Part shown: one piece after another, positions 26,366-35,590 of the stretch
Layout: each line of letters opens with the position of its first letter
How positions within the stretch are numbered: the stretch's first letter is position 1
Assembly: GCA_964442745.1 (NCBI GenBank)
Contig: CAYUAI010000008.1
Coordinates: 26,868-90,867, forward strand
Source: CAYUAI01 sp964442745
GTDB lineage: Bacteria > Pseudomonadota > Gammaproteobacteria > S012-40
Direction: 5' to 3'
DNA: 64,000 bases
Made by a program: the position numbers and the translations under genes
The notes under the pieces: generated by a model
Databases searched by the model: none
What the model was told of the DNA's origin: nothing
The model's input: the letters and a program-made list of their open reading frames with translations, nothing else

Positions 26366-27304
26366 TTATATTGGGATTTTTTCAAGGCTTTTCAAGATTT
26401 GATCTAAAAGTTTTTTGTCTTGCATTGAAAACCAAGTGACATCCTGCTCAGCACGTAGTCGCGTTAATTGTCTTTTTGCCAACTGACGCGTGGCCGCCAT
26501 GGCTTTGGCTTTCATTGCCTGAAAGTTTAATTTTTGTTCAAAATATTGCCAAATTTGACGATATCCCACGGCCCGCATGGACGGCATATTTAAATTTAAA
26601 TCACCTCGCTCATAGAATCCTTTGACTTCGTTGACCAACCCCTCTTCCAGCATTATTTCAAAACGCTGGTTAATAGCTTTATGAAGTAACTGCCGATCTT
26701 CTGGATAGAGTGCTATTTTAAACAAATCAAAAGGAAAATTTTCTCGTTTTTGTTTTTTCCAATAATCCGTCATCGCTTGGCCAGTGAGCTCATAAACTTC
26801 CAAAGCACGCTGTATGCGCTGTGAATCATTCGGATGAATACGTTCAGCGGCGTCAGGATCAATATGACGCAGGCGTTGATGCATCGCCTGCCAACCCAAT
26901 TGCTGCGCTTGCTCATCAATACGGTGCCTCAACTCAGGGGCCGCGGATGGTAAATCAGAAAGCCCATATTGCAACGCCCGAAAATAGAGCATCGTCCCCC
27001 CAACGAGTAACGGAATTTTTTGCCGATGAATAATTGATTGAATGAGCGATAACGCGTCTACGCTAAACTGCGAAGCGGAGTACGCCTCACTCGGATCACA
27101 AATATCAATGAGATGATGAGGAATGCTTTCGATTAACTGACGATGGGGTTTCGAGGTACCAATATCCATACCACGGTATACCAACGCTGAATCAACACTA
27201 ATAATTTCGAATGGCAACTGCTGGGTAAGCTCAATGGCTAAATCCGTCTTACCTGAGGCGGTTGGCCCCATGAGAAATACAACACGGGGGGTGATTTCAG
27301 ACAT
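26366..27304 (-). CDS. miaA: tRNA dimethylallyltransferase
   Basis: 312 residues. Adds a dimethylallyl group to N6 of A37 in tRNAs reading UNN codons. P-loop GPTASGKTDLA (about residues 13-23), DSALVYRGMDIGTSKP with the catalytic Asp, the LLVGGTMLYFRAL stretch and the ERIHPNDSQRIQRALEV block are all present; the C-terminal KRQLTRLR is typical. It is followed, after an unusually long gap, by hfq. No mutL upstream. Confidence 0.96.
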   Translation of the reverse strand: MSEITPRVVFLMGPTASGKTDLAIELTQQLPFEIISVDSALVYRGMDIGTSKPHRQLIESIPHHLIDICDPSEAYSASQFSVDALSLIQSIIHRQKIPLLVGGTMLYFRALQYGLSDLPSAAPELRHRIDEQAQQLGWQAMHQRLRHIDPDAAERIHPNDSQRIQRALEVYELTGQAMTDYWKKQKRENFPFDLFKIALYPEDRQLLHKAINQRFEIMLEEGLVNEVKGFYERGDLNLNMPSMRAVGYRQIWQYFEQKLNFQAMKAKAMAATRQLAKRQLTRLRAEQDVTWFSMQDKKLLDQILKSLEKIPI

Positions 27305-27519
27305 ACATTTTACACATTACGTAAAAACATCACTCTGCAAAACTTGCGGCACCATACCGTATAAATCTCAAGTCGATACTGCACACCAGCGCTTTTCTCA
27401 AGCCATTGACAATACATTTTGCCACTGATTGCTAAGCAAATTTGATCAATCATGAAAAATAATGCTCGACTGATTGACGCCGATGACAACGTCAACCAAT
27501 CGAAATTACCTCTATTTTA

Positions 27520-28164
27520 TCATGCCTCTATCAAGCCGTGCCGAATGGCTAACAACGTCAGCGACACGTCACTATCAACATCGAGCTTAGCAAACAGCCG
27601 GTATCGATAGGTATTAATCGTTTTAGGACTAATACTCAGTGAATTTGAAATCGCGGCCACTCGCTGCCCGGCAATAATCATCATCATCACCTGTAGCTCC
27701 CGCTCGGATAATACCGCTACCGGCGACTCCACAAGCGGACCTGCCACTCGGTTTAGCGCATGTGTTTGTACACAATCACAACCAATATACTGGTTTCCCT
27801 GCTGTACTTCAGCGATGGCTTTACTGACTTCATCCACATCTGTCCGATATGTGAGGTAAGCGTCCACACCGGCTTTTAAAAACCGCGTTGGAATCGGCTC
27901 TTTATTCTGGGCCGCCAACATAATAATTTTAATGCCTGAATTAATCTCTTTTATACGCCGAACCAGATCAAAATACTCGCCTTTCATGATACACATATCC
28001 AATACCAACACATCCGCCGGATTTTTTTGAAAAAAATCTAGCGCTGCCGCTTCTGGATCAGGATCACATGCCCCAACAATGGAAATATCTGGCAGCCCCT
28101 CTAAGGCTTTAACTAAACCAATACGAAATAACGGATACGAAGAAAATACAAGAACTGATGCCAC
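27520..28164 (-). CDS. GacA/UvrY-family regulator with a degenerate receiver domain
   Basis: 214 residues: a receiver-like domain (about 3-120) and a LuxR-type helix-turn-helix (about 148-210). The DNA-binding half is very close in character to GacA/UvrY (LSERELQVMM, SISPKTINTYRYRLFAKL, LLAIRHG). In the receiver the phosphate-accepting Asp remains (D56 in VLVLDM), but the acidic pair near the N-terminus is replaced by two serines (VFSSY, residues 8-9), the conserved Thr/Ser after strand 4 is Ala (MLAAQ), and the conserved Lys is Tyr (YLTY, residue 106). Phospho-signalling is therefore doubtful. The usual partner uvrC is not adjacent. It may act constitutively or antagonise a normal GacA encoded elsewhere; that is inference. 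Confidence 0.85.
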   Translation of the reverse strand: MASVLVFSSYPLFRIGLVKALEGLPDISIVGACDPDPEAAALDFFQKNPADVLVLDMCIMKGEYFDLVRRIKEINSGIKIIMLAAQNKEPIPTRFLKAGVDAYLTYRTDVDEVSKAIAEVQQGNQYIGCDCVQTHALNRVAGPLVESPVAVLSERELQVMMMIIAGQRVAAISNSLSISPKTINTYRYRLFAKLDVDSDVSLTLLAIRHGLIEA

Positions 28165-28249
28165 AGCCCACCCCCCTACAAATTGTTTTTTTTATAATTA
28201 GGTTCTTATTATTAATTGCGGGAGAATTGCTTTGATACTGTGACTGTAT

Positions 28250-28337
28250 TGGCGGAGAGGGAGGGATTCGAACCCCCGGACCGTTTCCGGTCAACGGTTT
28301 TCAAGACCGCCGCTTTCGACCACTCAGCCACCTCTCC
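28250..28337 (-). tRNA. tRNA-Ser (UGA)
   Basis: 88 bases with encoded CCA, minus strand. The acceptor stem GGAGAGG pairs with CCTCTCC, the anticodon loop is CTTGAAA (anticodon TGA), and the long variable arm (GACCGGAAACGGTC) marks a class II serine tRNA. GGTTCGAATCC forms the T-arm. It lies 85 bp upstream of the GacA-like gene, same strand. Confidence 0.97.
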
Positions 28338-28664
28338 CGCGCTTATGTTGTGAACACGCCTTTATGCTTAAAAGGTGCTCATTTTTATTTCCTACAGGGC
28401 AAGTATGCCTAATATCGAGTACAAAGATCAAGTACAAATTGTAACTCATTAAACGGGTCTTGAATTACAGCCATAAAAACCCCATGTTAAGGAATAGGCA
28501 TGTGCCCGCTGTAAGGTGGCGCATGCTAACATTTTAAAATCGACTTATCTACTGAATTATCAGAGTGTTGAATTTACTAAGCGAAATGATAGGCTGTGAA
28601 CTTAGCAAATGGTCATTAGTCTTACTCAATACACTTTGGATATATGAGGATTATTTAGAAAGTT
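28338..28664. other. intergenic region upstream of the BI-1 family gene
   Basis: About 330 bases between tRNA-Ser (minus) and the yccA-like gene (plus). It should hold the two divergent promoters. GAGGA at 28646-28650 is rather far from the downstream ATG, so the ribosome site of the membrane protein is not strong. I see no other feature. Confidence 0.4.
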
Positions 28665-29336
28665 ATGAACCAAAATGCAAATACAATTACCAACTCTTCT
28701 GCTGCTTCGGTATTAAGTACCAATAAAGTTATTCGTAACACCTATACCTTGCTTTCCATAACGTTATTATGGAGTGCAGCCATCGCTGGGGCCGGTGTCA
28801 TGTTTAACTGGTCACACCCCGGCTTAATTTTAACCTTACTCGGATTTTTTGGCCTGTTTTTTTTAACGGCTAAAATGCGGAATACCGTCTGGGCTTTACC
28901 TTCTGTCTTTGCTCTGACAGGTTTTATGGGCTATACCCTAGGGCCAATTATTTCATCTTACCTGAGTCTGCCCAATGGCGGGCAAGTAGTTATGATGGCC
29001 ATGGCTGGCACCGGTGCCATCTTTTTAGGCTTGTCAGCCTATGCCTTAACCACACGCAAAGACTTTAGTTTCATGGGTGGTTTCTTGATGGTTGGCATTT
29101 TAGTTGCCTTCCTCGCGGGACTTGGTGCGATTCTGTTCTCAATACCCGGCCTATCACTGGCAGTATCGGCCATGTTTATATTGCTGATGTCAGGCCTGAT
29201 TCTATATGAAACCAGCCAAATCATTCATGGTGGCGAAACCAACTATGTCATGGCTACCGTTACCTTATACATAACCATTTACAATCTATTTGTTTCTTTA
29301 TTGGCCATTTTAGGTATTATGGGGAACAATGATTAA
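28665..29336 (+). CDS. yccA: Bax inhibitor-1 family membrane protein (YccA-like)
   Basis: 223 residues, seven hydrophobic segments from about residue 27 to the end, as in BI-1/YccA proteins. The final helices with GLILYETSQIIHGGETNYVMATVTLY carry the family motif including conserved acidic residues thought to form a pH-sensing pair. In E. coli YccA is a substrate and modulator of the FtsH-HflKC complex, whose HflKC subunits are encoded 5 kb away. Monocistronic: followed by a strong bidirectional terminator and converging on rlmD. Confidence 0.88.
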   Translation: MNQNANTITNSSAASVLSTNKVIRNTYTLLSITLLWSAAIAGAGVMFNWSHPGLILTLLGFFGLFFLTAKMRNTVWALPSVFALTGFMGYTLGPIISSYLSLPNGGQVVMMAMAGTGAIFLGLSAYALTTRKDFSFMGGFLMVGILVAFLAGLGAILFSIPGLSLAVSAMFILLMSGLILYETSQIIHGGETNYVMATVTLYITIYNLFVSLLAILGIMGNND

Positions 29337-29359
29337 ATAATACTCATCAGCGCATTAGT

Positions 29360-29393
29360 AATAAAAAAGGCCCTGATCAGGGCCTTTTTTATT
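29360..29393. terminator. bidirectional terminator between yccA-like gene and rlmD
   Basis: A 34-base perfect palindrome: GGCCCTGATCAGGGCC core with six A before and six T after. It ends both the plus-strand yccA-like gene and the minus-strand rlmD, whose stop codon touches it. Confidence 0.95.
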
Positions 29394-30711
29394 ACCGCTC
29401 AAAAACAGCCATGGACTCCATATGGGCCGTATGCGGGAACATATCGATTACGCCCACCGAGGTTAAACGATAGCCTTGCCTGTGTACAATTTCCGCCGCA
29501 TCGCGAGCTAAGGTAGCTGGGTTGCAAGACACATAAACCAAACGCTTTGGTTTTAATACACACAGCTGCTGCGCAACATGTAATGCACCACTTCTTGGCG
29601 GATCGATCAGCATTTTATCAAACACCTGCTGGCCCCAAGACACCCCAGAAAAATCTGCCGTTAGGTCATGAGTAAAAAATTCGATATTAGTTATCCCATT
29701 AGCTTTCGCATTGTGATGCGCTCGCTGTATTAATTGCGCCTCTCCCTCCACCGCGATCACATGGCCAGCTTTTGTCGCGATAGGCAAACTAAAATTCCCC
29801 AAACCACAAAACAATTCCAGAATTCGATCGGTATCATTAGGCGCCAACAACTGCATTGCCTGATCAACCATATGGTTATTCATTAACGAGTTGACCTGCG
29901 TAAAATCACCGGGTAAAAAATCAAGCTGCACATCAAAATTCGCAATTTTATAACATAATGCAGACGCATTGGATGGCCAAAATTGCTGTATTGTTTTCGG
30001 CCCCCCTGACTGTAGATAAATCACAAAATGGTGTTGCTCGCTGTAAGCGCGCAATTGTTGCAAATCCTCATCGGTTAACGGAGCAAGATGGCGAAAAATC
30101 AAGGCGACCTGCTGATCACCAATCGCCATTTCCACTTGAGGAATTTGCTGATAAATAGATAACCGGCGAATTAAATCCGCCAAGGCTTGCAGCCCCTGCC
30201 CTACCGAAGGATGCAAAACATGGCACTGGCTTATGTCTGCTAAATAACGACCTTGCCTTTCTCTAAAGCCAACTAATAATTTTTCTTTTTTAAAAACATA
30301 TTTAACGCCTAAGCGCGCTTTCTGCCGATAACCCCACGACTCACCCAGCAACGGTGGCAAGATTTTTTCAGGGGTCACATGACCAATACGTTGCAAGTTA
30401 TTTAATAAAATATCTTGCTTCAAGGTAATTTGCATTGAACTCGACAAGTGTTGCAAACGGCAACCACCACACACCCCAAAATGCTCGCATCTAGGGGTCA
30501 CCCGCTGCTTCGATACCGTTACAATTTCTTTCACTTCCCCCTCATCAAATGACTTCTTCCGGCGCGTGTAATGAAAACGTACCTGCTCACCAGGTAACAC
30601 GCCATCAATAAACACCGCTTTGCCATCTCGATGGGCAACCCCTCTCCCATCGTGCGATAATGAATCAATTTGGACCAAGAAAAGTTCGTCAGATTGACTT
30701 TTTTTATGCAC
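29392..30711 (-). CDS. rlmD: 23S rRNA (uracil-1939-C5)-methyltransferase
   Basis: 439 residues. N-terminal TRAM domain (about 8-65), then a 4Fe-4S cluster site (CEHFGVCGGC plus a later Cys near 169), then the SAM-dependent methyltransferase domain: ELFCGLGNFSLPIA (motif I, about 295-308), LIDPPRSGA, and the catalytic cysteine in VYVSCNPATLARD. The cluster and full length fit RlmD (RumA) and its target U1939. Nineteen bases downstream of the exonuclease gene. Confidence 0.95.
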   Translation of the reverse strand: MHKKSQSDELFLVQIDSLSHDGRGVAHRDGKAVFIDGVLPGEQVRFHYTRRKKSFDEGEVKEIVTVSKQRVTPRCEHFGVCGGCRLQHLSSSMQITLKQDILLNNLQRIGHVTPEKILPPLLGESWGYRQKARLGVKYVFKKEKLLVGFRERQGRYLADISQCHVLHPSVGQGLQALADLIRRLSIYQQIPQVEMAIGDQQVALIFRHLAPLTDEDLQQLRAYSEQHHFVIYLQSGGPKTIQQFWPSNASALCYKIANFDVQLDFLPGDFTQVNSLMNNHMVDQAMQLLAPNDTDRILELFCGLGNFSLPIATKAGHVIAVEGEAQLIQRAHHNAKANGITNIEFFTHDLTADFSGVSWGQQVFDKMLIDPPRSGALHVAQQLCVLKPKRLVYVSCNPATLARDAAEIVHRQGYRLTSVGVIDMFPHTAHMESMAVFER

Positions 30712-30729
30712 GATTAATCACTGCTTTTA

Positions 30730-31512
30730 TCAAACGCTGGCATTCCAATCGGTTAAAAATTCACTCAAATGGGGCTTATTTTCTTTCGCTAGATTGTCTT
30801 TTAACCGCTGACATTCTACTTGATATTGTGCCTGATCAAGCTGTCCGCGAATGAGCTGAAACCGCAAAAATACCAAATAGGTATTAATCACGTCGGTCTC
30901 ACAATATTCTCGAATACTTTGCAGCTCACCGGCCAAATAAGATTCCCACACTTTAGCGCCACTCATGCCCATTTTCCCAGGCAAACCTAGCAAACAAGCA
31001 ATCTCATCCAATGGTGCATTCGCTCTGGGTTGAAAACCCGCCAAAATGTCCATCATATCCATATGTCGCCAGTGAAATCGACTGAGATAATTATTCCACT
31101 TAAAATCACGATTATCCTCCCCCATATCCCAATAGCGTGGCGCGGCAATTCCGTGAATTAAAGATCGATAATGCAATACCGGCAAATCAAAACCGGCTCC
31201 ATTCCAGGAAACCAAGGTTGGCGTATAACGCTGTAATCCCTCAAAAAAACGCTGTACAAGTTCTGTTTCGTCGGAGTCTAATGTACCCAACGACCAAACT
31301 TTGAGTTTGTCGTTTAATCGTAAAACAACAGCAATCGCTATTATTTTATGCAAGTGATGACGCAAAAACTCAGAAGAACCAGTTTCTTGCCGTCGTTGAT
31401 GAAACATCACTTGTGCCACCTCTTCATCTGACAGGCCATGCAATTGACCAAGTCGACGAGCACCCTCTACATCAGGTATGGTTTCAATATCAAAAACAAA
31501 AATAGGATTCAT
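30730..31512 (-). CDS. predicted PolB-like 3'-5' exonuclease
   Basis: 260 residues. A DEDD-type nuclease fold: VFDIETIPD holds the first Asp/Glu pair (residues about 6-8), LVSWNGAGFDLPVL is Exo II, and SIREYCETDVINTYLVFLR is the Exo III region with its Tyr/Asp. This is the stand-alone proofreading-type exonuclease domain family (DNA_pol_B_exo2 in Pfam, from memory). The substrate is not established. It overlaps the cysM stop (ATGA) and precedes rlmD, a conserved neighbourhood. Confidence 0.85.
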   Translation of the reverse strand: MNPIFVFDIETIPDVEGARRLGQLHGLSDEEVAQVMFHQRRQETGSSEFLRHHLHKIIAIAVVLRLNDKLKVWSLGTLDSDETELVQRFFEGLQRYTPTLVSWNGAGFDLPVLHYRSLIHGIAAPRYWDMGEDNRDFKWNNYLSRFHWRHMDMMDILAGFQPRANAPLDEIACLLGLPGKMGMSGAKVWESYLAGELQSIREYCETDVINTYLVFLRFQLIRGQLDQAQYQVECQRLKDNLAKENKPHLSEFLTDWNASV

Positions 31513-32402
31513 TCAGTTGAAAATACATGAGTGGACAAATAACGATCGCCGCGATCGCAAATAATGACAACAATGTGGGCATTTTCCAGCATTTTCGATA
31601 AAGTTAATGCTGCGGCTACCGCTCCTCCCGAAGAAATGCCCGCAAAAATGCCTTCTTGACTGGCCAGCGCACGCGTCGTCTGCTCCGCCTGCGGCTGACT
31701 AACCTCAATGGTTTGATCAACCCGCCTGGCTTCAAAAATTTTAGGTAAGTAGGCCGCTGGCCAACGCCGAATACCTGGAATATTCGCCCCCGCTTCAGGC
31801 TGCACGCCGACAACTTGGATGGCTGAATTTTGCTCTTTCAAAAAACGAGACGTTCCCATAATCGTCCCGGTTGTTCCCATGGCGCTCACAAAGTGGGTCA
31901 CCCGCTGCTGAGTGTCTCGCCAAATTTCAGGGCCAGTCCCCTCATAATGTGCCAATGGATTATCCGGGTTAGCGAATTGATCCAGTACTTTCCCTTTGCC
32001 TTGCGCCTGCATTTGTAAGGCTAAATCTCGAGCACCCTCCATCCCCGCCTCACGACTGACCAAAATAATGTTGGCGCCATAGGCATACATGGCACTACGG
32101 CGCTCCACACTCATGTGCTCGGGCATGATCAGCGTCATTGTATATCCCTTAATGGCCGCCACCAGCGCCAATGCAATGCCGGTATTGCCGCTAGTCGCCT
32201 CAATTAAAGTATCGCCAGGGCTAATTTCCCCCCTCGCTTCTGCCTGCTTTATCATGCTTAACGCGGGCCGATCTTTCACCGAACCGGCGGGGTTATTACC
32301 CTCTAATTTCACATACACCTGATTATTGGTCTGGCCAGGCAAGCGCTGTAATCTAACCAACGGTGTATTACCGACAAATGCATCGATTGTTGGCACACTC
32401 AC
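31509..32402 (-). CDS. cysM: cysteine synthase B
   Basis: 297 residues. PLP-dependent O-acetylserine sulfhydrylase; isozyme B can also use thiosulfate. The PLP lysine is in NPAGSVKDRPAL (about residue 42), followed by the EATSGNTGIALA substrate loop, the SAMGTTGTIMG phosphate-binding turn and GISSGGAVAAAL near the C-terminus. The Arg after KD and the relatively short length favour CysM over CysK. Overlaps galU (ATGA) and the exonuclease gene, so the three are probably co-translated. Confidence 0.92.
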   Translation of the reverse strand: MSVPTIDAFVGNTPLVRLQRLPGQTNNQVYVKLEGNNPAGSVKDRPALSMIKQAEARGEISPGDTLIEATSGNTGIALALVAAIKGYTMTLIMPEHMSVERRSAMYAYGANIILVSREAGMEGARDLALQMQAQGKGKVLDQFANPDNPLAHYEGTGPEIWRDTQQRVTHFVSAMGTTGTIMGTSRFLKEQNSAIQVVGVQPEAGANIPGIRRWPAAYLPKIFEARRVDQTIEVSQPQAEQTTRALASQEGIFAGISSGGAVAAALTLSKMLENAHIVVIICDRGDRYLSTHVFSTE

Positions 32403-33301
32403 TGACTGCTACCGAATTGATTACTGGCTTGAAATTTCGCTAAATACTGACCAAATTGCTCACGCAATTCGCTATGTTTTAAACCGTATTCCACGGTGGC
32501 TTTTAAATAACCAAGTTTACTGCCACAATCATAGCGGCTACCCTTAAATTCATAAGCAAACACCGTTTCGTAATCAAGCAACTGAGCAATCGCATCGGTC
32601 AATTGTATTTCTCCACCAGCACCCACCTCAGCATGCTCGAGTAAATCAAAAATTCTTGGTGTTAATACATAACGCCCAATCACCGCGAGATCCGACGGTG
32701 CTTCAGCGGGCTGCGGTTTTTCCACAATTTGCTGAATTTTGCTCACCCTTTCTGAAAAGGGCGTACAACTGACGATGCCATATTTATCGGTTTCTTCACG
32801 ATTCACGGTTTCCACACCTAAGACACTGCAGCCGGCCTTTTCATAAAACGCATTCATTTGGCTTAAGCATGAAGTGCCATGACCATCGACCAAATCATCG
32901 GCCAATATCACCGCAAAAGGTTCCTGCCCCACCACATCCTTGGCACATAATACCGCATGCCCTAAACCCAGCGCTTCAGCTTGACGCACATACACACACG
33001 ATACCCCTTTGGGTAAAATATCCTGCACGATATCGAGCATCTCTTGCTTACCTTTTTGCGCCAAACGCGTTTCCAACTCATAATTCTTATCGAAATGATC
33101 TTCAATCGCCCGTTTGGTATAGCTGGTGACAAAGATCAGTTGATCACAACCTGCTGCCACCGCTTCTTCCGCCGCATATTGAATTAACGGCTTGTCAACC
33201 ACGGGCATCATTTCTTTGGGAGTCGCCTTGGTCGCCGGTAAAAATCGGGTCCCCATACCCGCCACAGGAAAAACGGCTTTTCTAATCGCTTTGGCCATCA
33301 C
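32399..33301 (-). CDS. galU: UTP-glucose-1-phosphate uridylyltransferase
   Basis: About 300 residues. Makes UDP-glucose for exopolysaccharide, LPS and glycogen. The nucleotidyltransferase signature FPVAGMGTRFLPATKATPKEM (split over residues about 10-31), KPLIQYAAEEA, and LADDLVDGHG with the metal-binding Asp are clear; a Lys/Glu-rich EKP segment lies past the middle. Two adjacent starts, GTG (33301) and ATG (33298), both lie close to GAGGTG. First gene of the galU-cysM-exonuclease-rlmD run. Confidence 0.95.
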   Translation of the reverse strand: MMAKAIRKAVFPVAGMGTRFLPATKATPKEMMPVVDKPLIQYAAEEAVAAGCDQLIFVTSYTKRAIEDHFDKNYELETRLAQKGKQEMLDIVQDILPKGVSCVYVRQAEALGLGHAVLCAKDVVGQEPFAVILADDLVDGHGTSCLSQMNAFYEKAGCSVLGVETVNREETDKYGIVSCTPFSERVSKIQQIVEKPQPAEAPSDLAVIGRYVLTPRIFDLLEHAEVGAGGEIQLTDAIAQLLDYETVFAYEFKGSRYDCGSKLGYLKATVEYGLKHSELREQFGQYLAKFQASNQFGSSQ

Positions 33302-33422
33302 TCAATCACCTCATTTTATAAATTATCGATTCAGGTATTCAATAGCGATTTGAATATCCCTTCTTAAATCATACATTCTTACTAAAAAACCTACCCACTC
33401 AATCGAGAAACCCCCGTCTTGA

Positions 33423-33824
33423 TTAACGATTTTTTACACGTGCGCCCACGAGCACATAACATTCCAGAACGGGCAATAATCGTACGATACGCGTTCGCCC
33501 CAAGCCAACGGCGCTAGCCACACCAGCGGCATTGGCAAGCATATCGACAAAATCAAACTGGCGGTAGCCCAATTCGCCTTGGATGATTTCCATGACAACC
33601 CCTAGCAAAATAAAGCTCACCAACAAAATCCAGTGAAGTCGTTGCTCACATAATTGCACAAACCACAGAGTGACCATCATGTACGCAAGAAAATGATACA
33701 ATTTATCAACGTGGAGAATACTTGGCATGGATGACGTGCCCGGCGAAAGAGAGAGATAAATAATAATGAAAATTTGAGCAATACCCAGGGCAAACCAAAG
33801 CTTATATAATTTTAATTTTTGCAT
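33423..33824 (-). CDS. VanZ-like family membrane protein
   Basis: 133 residues with four hydrophobic segments (about 9-27, 44-58, 65-81 and 100-115). The spacing LSLSPG, then HVDKLYHFLAYMM, then EIIQGELGYRQFDFVDMLANAAGV is the VanZ-like signature. Function is unknown for most members. Located 15 bases downstream of def on the same strand, so probably co-transcribed with it. Confidence 0.8.
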   Translation of the reverse strand: MQKLKLYKLWFALGIAQIFIIIYLSLSPGTSSMPSILHVDKLYHFLAYMMVTLWFVQLCEQRLHWILLVSFILLGVVMEIIQGELGYRQFDFVDMLANAAGVASAVGLGRTRIVRLLPVLECYVLVGARVKNR

Positions 33825-33839
33825 GGCGGTTGAATTAAA

Positions 33840-34385
33840 TTATTCAGACAGCACAGGGCATTTTAATTCACCTGATTCCGTTAATTCTTCGATAAAACCA
33901 AATTTATCGGGTTGTTCGATACGCTGAGGATATAAGATTCCCTGCAAATGATCGCATTCATGCTGAACAACTCGTGCGTGAAAACCCTCCACCGTTCGCT
34001 CAATCAGATTCCCTTCCAGATCAAACGCCGTGTAATGAATATGTCGATACCGCGATACTAAACCCCGTAAACCAGGCACACTTAAACAACCTTCCCAACC
34101 CACTTCACGCGCCTCACCGAACGGTTCAATTTGAGGATTGATGAGTATGGTTAATGGAATAGGCGGCACCTCAGGGTAACGCAAGTTATGCTCAAAACCA
34201 AACATAACAACCTGCTGACTGATACCCACTTGTGGGGCGGCAATACCCGCGCCTTCACAAGCCAGCATGGTTTCACGCATATCGGCAATCAATCTTTGTA
34301 ACTCCGGCGTATCAAACTTGCTTATTTTTTCTGCTTTTTGCTGCAATATAGGATGCCCCATCCGTAACACGCGCTTAACGGGCAT
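33840..34385 (-). CDS. def: peptide deformylase
   Basis: 181 residues. Removes the formyl group from the N-terminal methionine of new proteins. All three metal-site motifs are visible: GAGIAAPQVG (about 47-56), EGCLSVPG with the cysteine ligand, and QHECDHLQG with two histidine ligands. The third motif reads HECDH rather than the commoner HExDH variants with Met/Leu/Ile/Tyr/Phe at that position. No fmt gene is adjacent, unlike the standard def-fmt pair, so this could be one of several deformylases in the genome. Confidence 0.94.
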   Translation of the reverse strand: MPVKRVLRMGHPILQQKAEKISKFDTPELQRLIADMRETMLACEGAGIAAPQVGISQQVVMFGFEHNLRYPEVPPIPLTILINPQIEPFGEAREVGWEGCLSVPGLRGLVSRYRHIHYTAFDLEGNLIERTVEGFHARVVQHECDHLQGILYPQRIEQPDKFGFIEELTESGELKCPVLSE

Positions 34386-34579
34386 AATTTACCTCTCCAT
34401 CATTTTTACTGGATTCGTACGTTCTATAATATAAGGGAAATTAACCAGTGGGTCACTTCTCTCATTTAAGAAATATCAATTAAATCTAAATTTTTTGCTA
34501 ATATTTATTCGTACTAGGTGACAATTATGAGAAAATCTACCCTATCCAATTCACCCTCGGCACTTGTTTAAATTTAACA

Positions 34580-35497
34580 ATGATATCAAACGCACACAAA
34601 CAAATACTCACCTTCGGGTTTATCTTACTCTGTCACGCAATATCCCCGTCATTCACTTACGCCGTAGAAAAAAAATGGTTTCAACTTGAATTGATTGTTT
34701 TTAGCAATCACAACCCACAGGACCTCAAGTCAGAGAAATGGCCGCACGATACCAAACAACACCCGATGAATAAATATGCAGAAATCACCAAAGACAGAGC
34801 AACCGTAAACCAAGCGCTAACGAACAGATTCGCTCCGATTATTTTTCAGGCATTGCCCGAACAACATCTATCATTGCAAAAAATCGTGGAAAGACTAAAT
34901 GATTCAAATGAGTATCAAATTTTATTACATATCGGCTGGCAACAATGGGTGAAAAAACGGCGCAAGTCTATCCCTATTTATTTAGATGATGCAAATATCA
35001 ACCACAGCTATCAACCCATGAATCGAGGATTCTCCACACGTTCCCCAACATCCATTGATAAAAATCGAACGGAGCAAAATCAACCAATCCATCCTTACCG
35101 AAGCAGGCCGGCAGGCCCACCCGAAATCAACGTTTATGGCATGGTATCATTGCGGCAAAAACGCTTTCTCCACCTAGCTCTCGATCTATCGCATCGCCGT
35201 TACCAGCACATTACCTCAACCACCATCAAAGAAAACATTCAATTTCCCATGGACGCAATACAAACCATACCGCGAACCTCACACCCCGACGAACGAAACA
35301 ATGAGCGACCACAGCTGCTGGAACCTCAAATAACCCAACCGCCATCCTACCACCTCAAAGAGTCTCGCCGCGTGACAACCAACAAATTACATTATTTCGA
35401 TCACCCGGCTTTTGGTGTCATTGCCAAAATTACACGCATCAAAGCCCCCTCAGCCCCTGATGAAAACATAAATACACCGGAAGGCGTATCACCATAG
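34580..35497 (+). CDS. csiV: CsiV-family exported protein
   Basis: 305 residues. An N-terminal signal peptide (about 1-29, ending FTYA before VEKKW). The first strand WFQLELIVFSN, the middle YQILLHIGWQQ, INVYGMVSLRQKRFLHLALDL and the C-terminal LHYFDHPAFGVIAKIT match the CsiV pattern, a periplasmic protein described in Vibrio as binding peptidoglycan and affecting the class A synthase PBP1A. A low-complexity polar linker (about 150-180) is inserted between the two halves. In many genomes csiV follows mfd; here it stands alone, divergent from def. Confidence 0.75.
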   Translation: MISNAHKQILTFGFILLCHAISPSFTYAVEKKWFQLELIVFSNHNPQDLKSEKWPHDTKQHPMNKYAEITKDRATVNQALTNRFAPIIFQALPEQHLSLQKIVERLNDSNEYQILLHIGWQQWVKKRRKSIPIYLDDANINHSYQPMNRGFSTRSPTSIDKNRTEQNQPIHPYRSRPAGPPEINVYGMVSLRQKRFLHLALDLSHRRYQHITSTTIKENIQFPMDAIQTIPRTSHPDERNNERPQLLEPQITQPPSYHLKESRRVTTNKLHYFDHPAFGVIAKITRIKAPSAPDENINTPEGVSP

Positions 35498-35590
35498 AAG
35501 GCCAATAACCCGTCAATACACTGGAATCACATCCATCGGAAAGTAGGGTAATACAAGAGCCATGACCAAAGTTATTTAATTTCCATGCCT

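Noticed and set aside
27310..27495. 61-codon minus frame upstream of miaA
   Set aside because: No ribosome site, no domain, and it lies in the expected promoter region of miaA.
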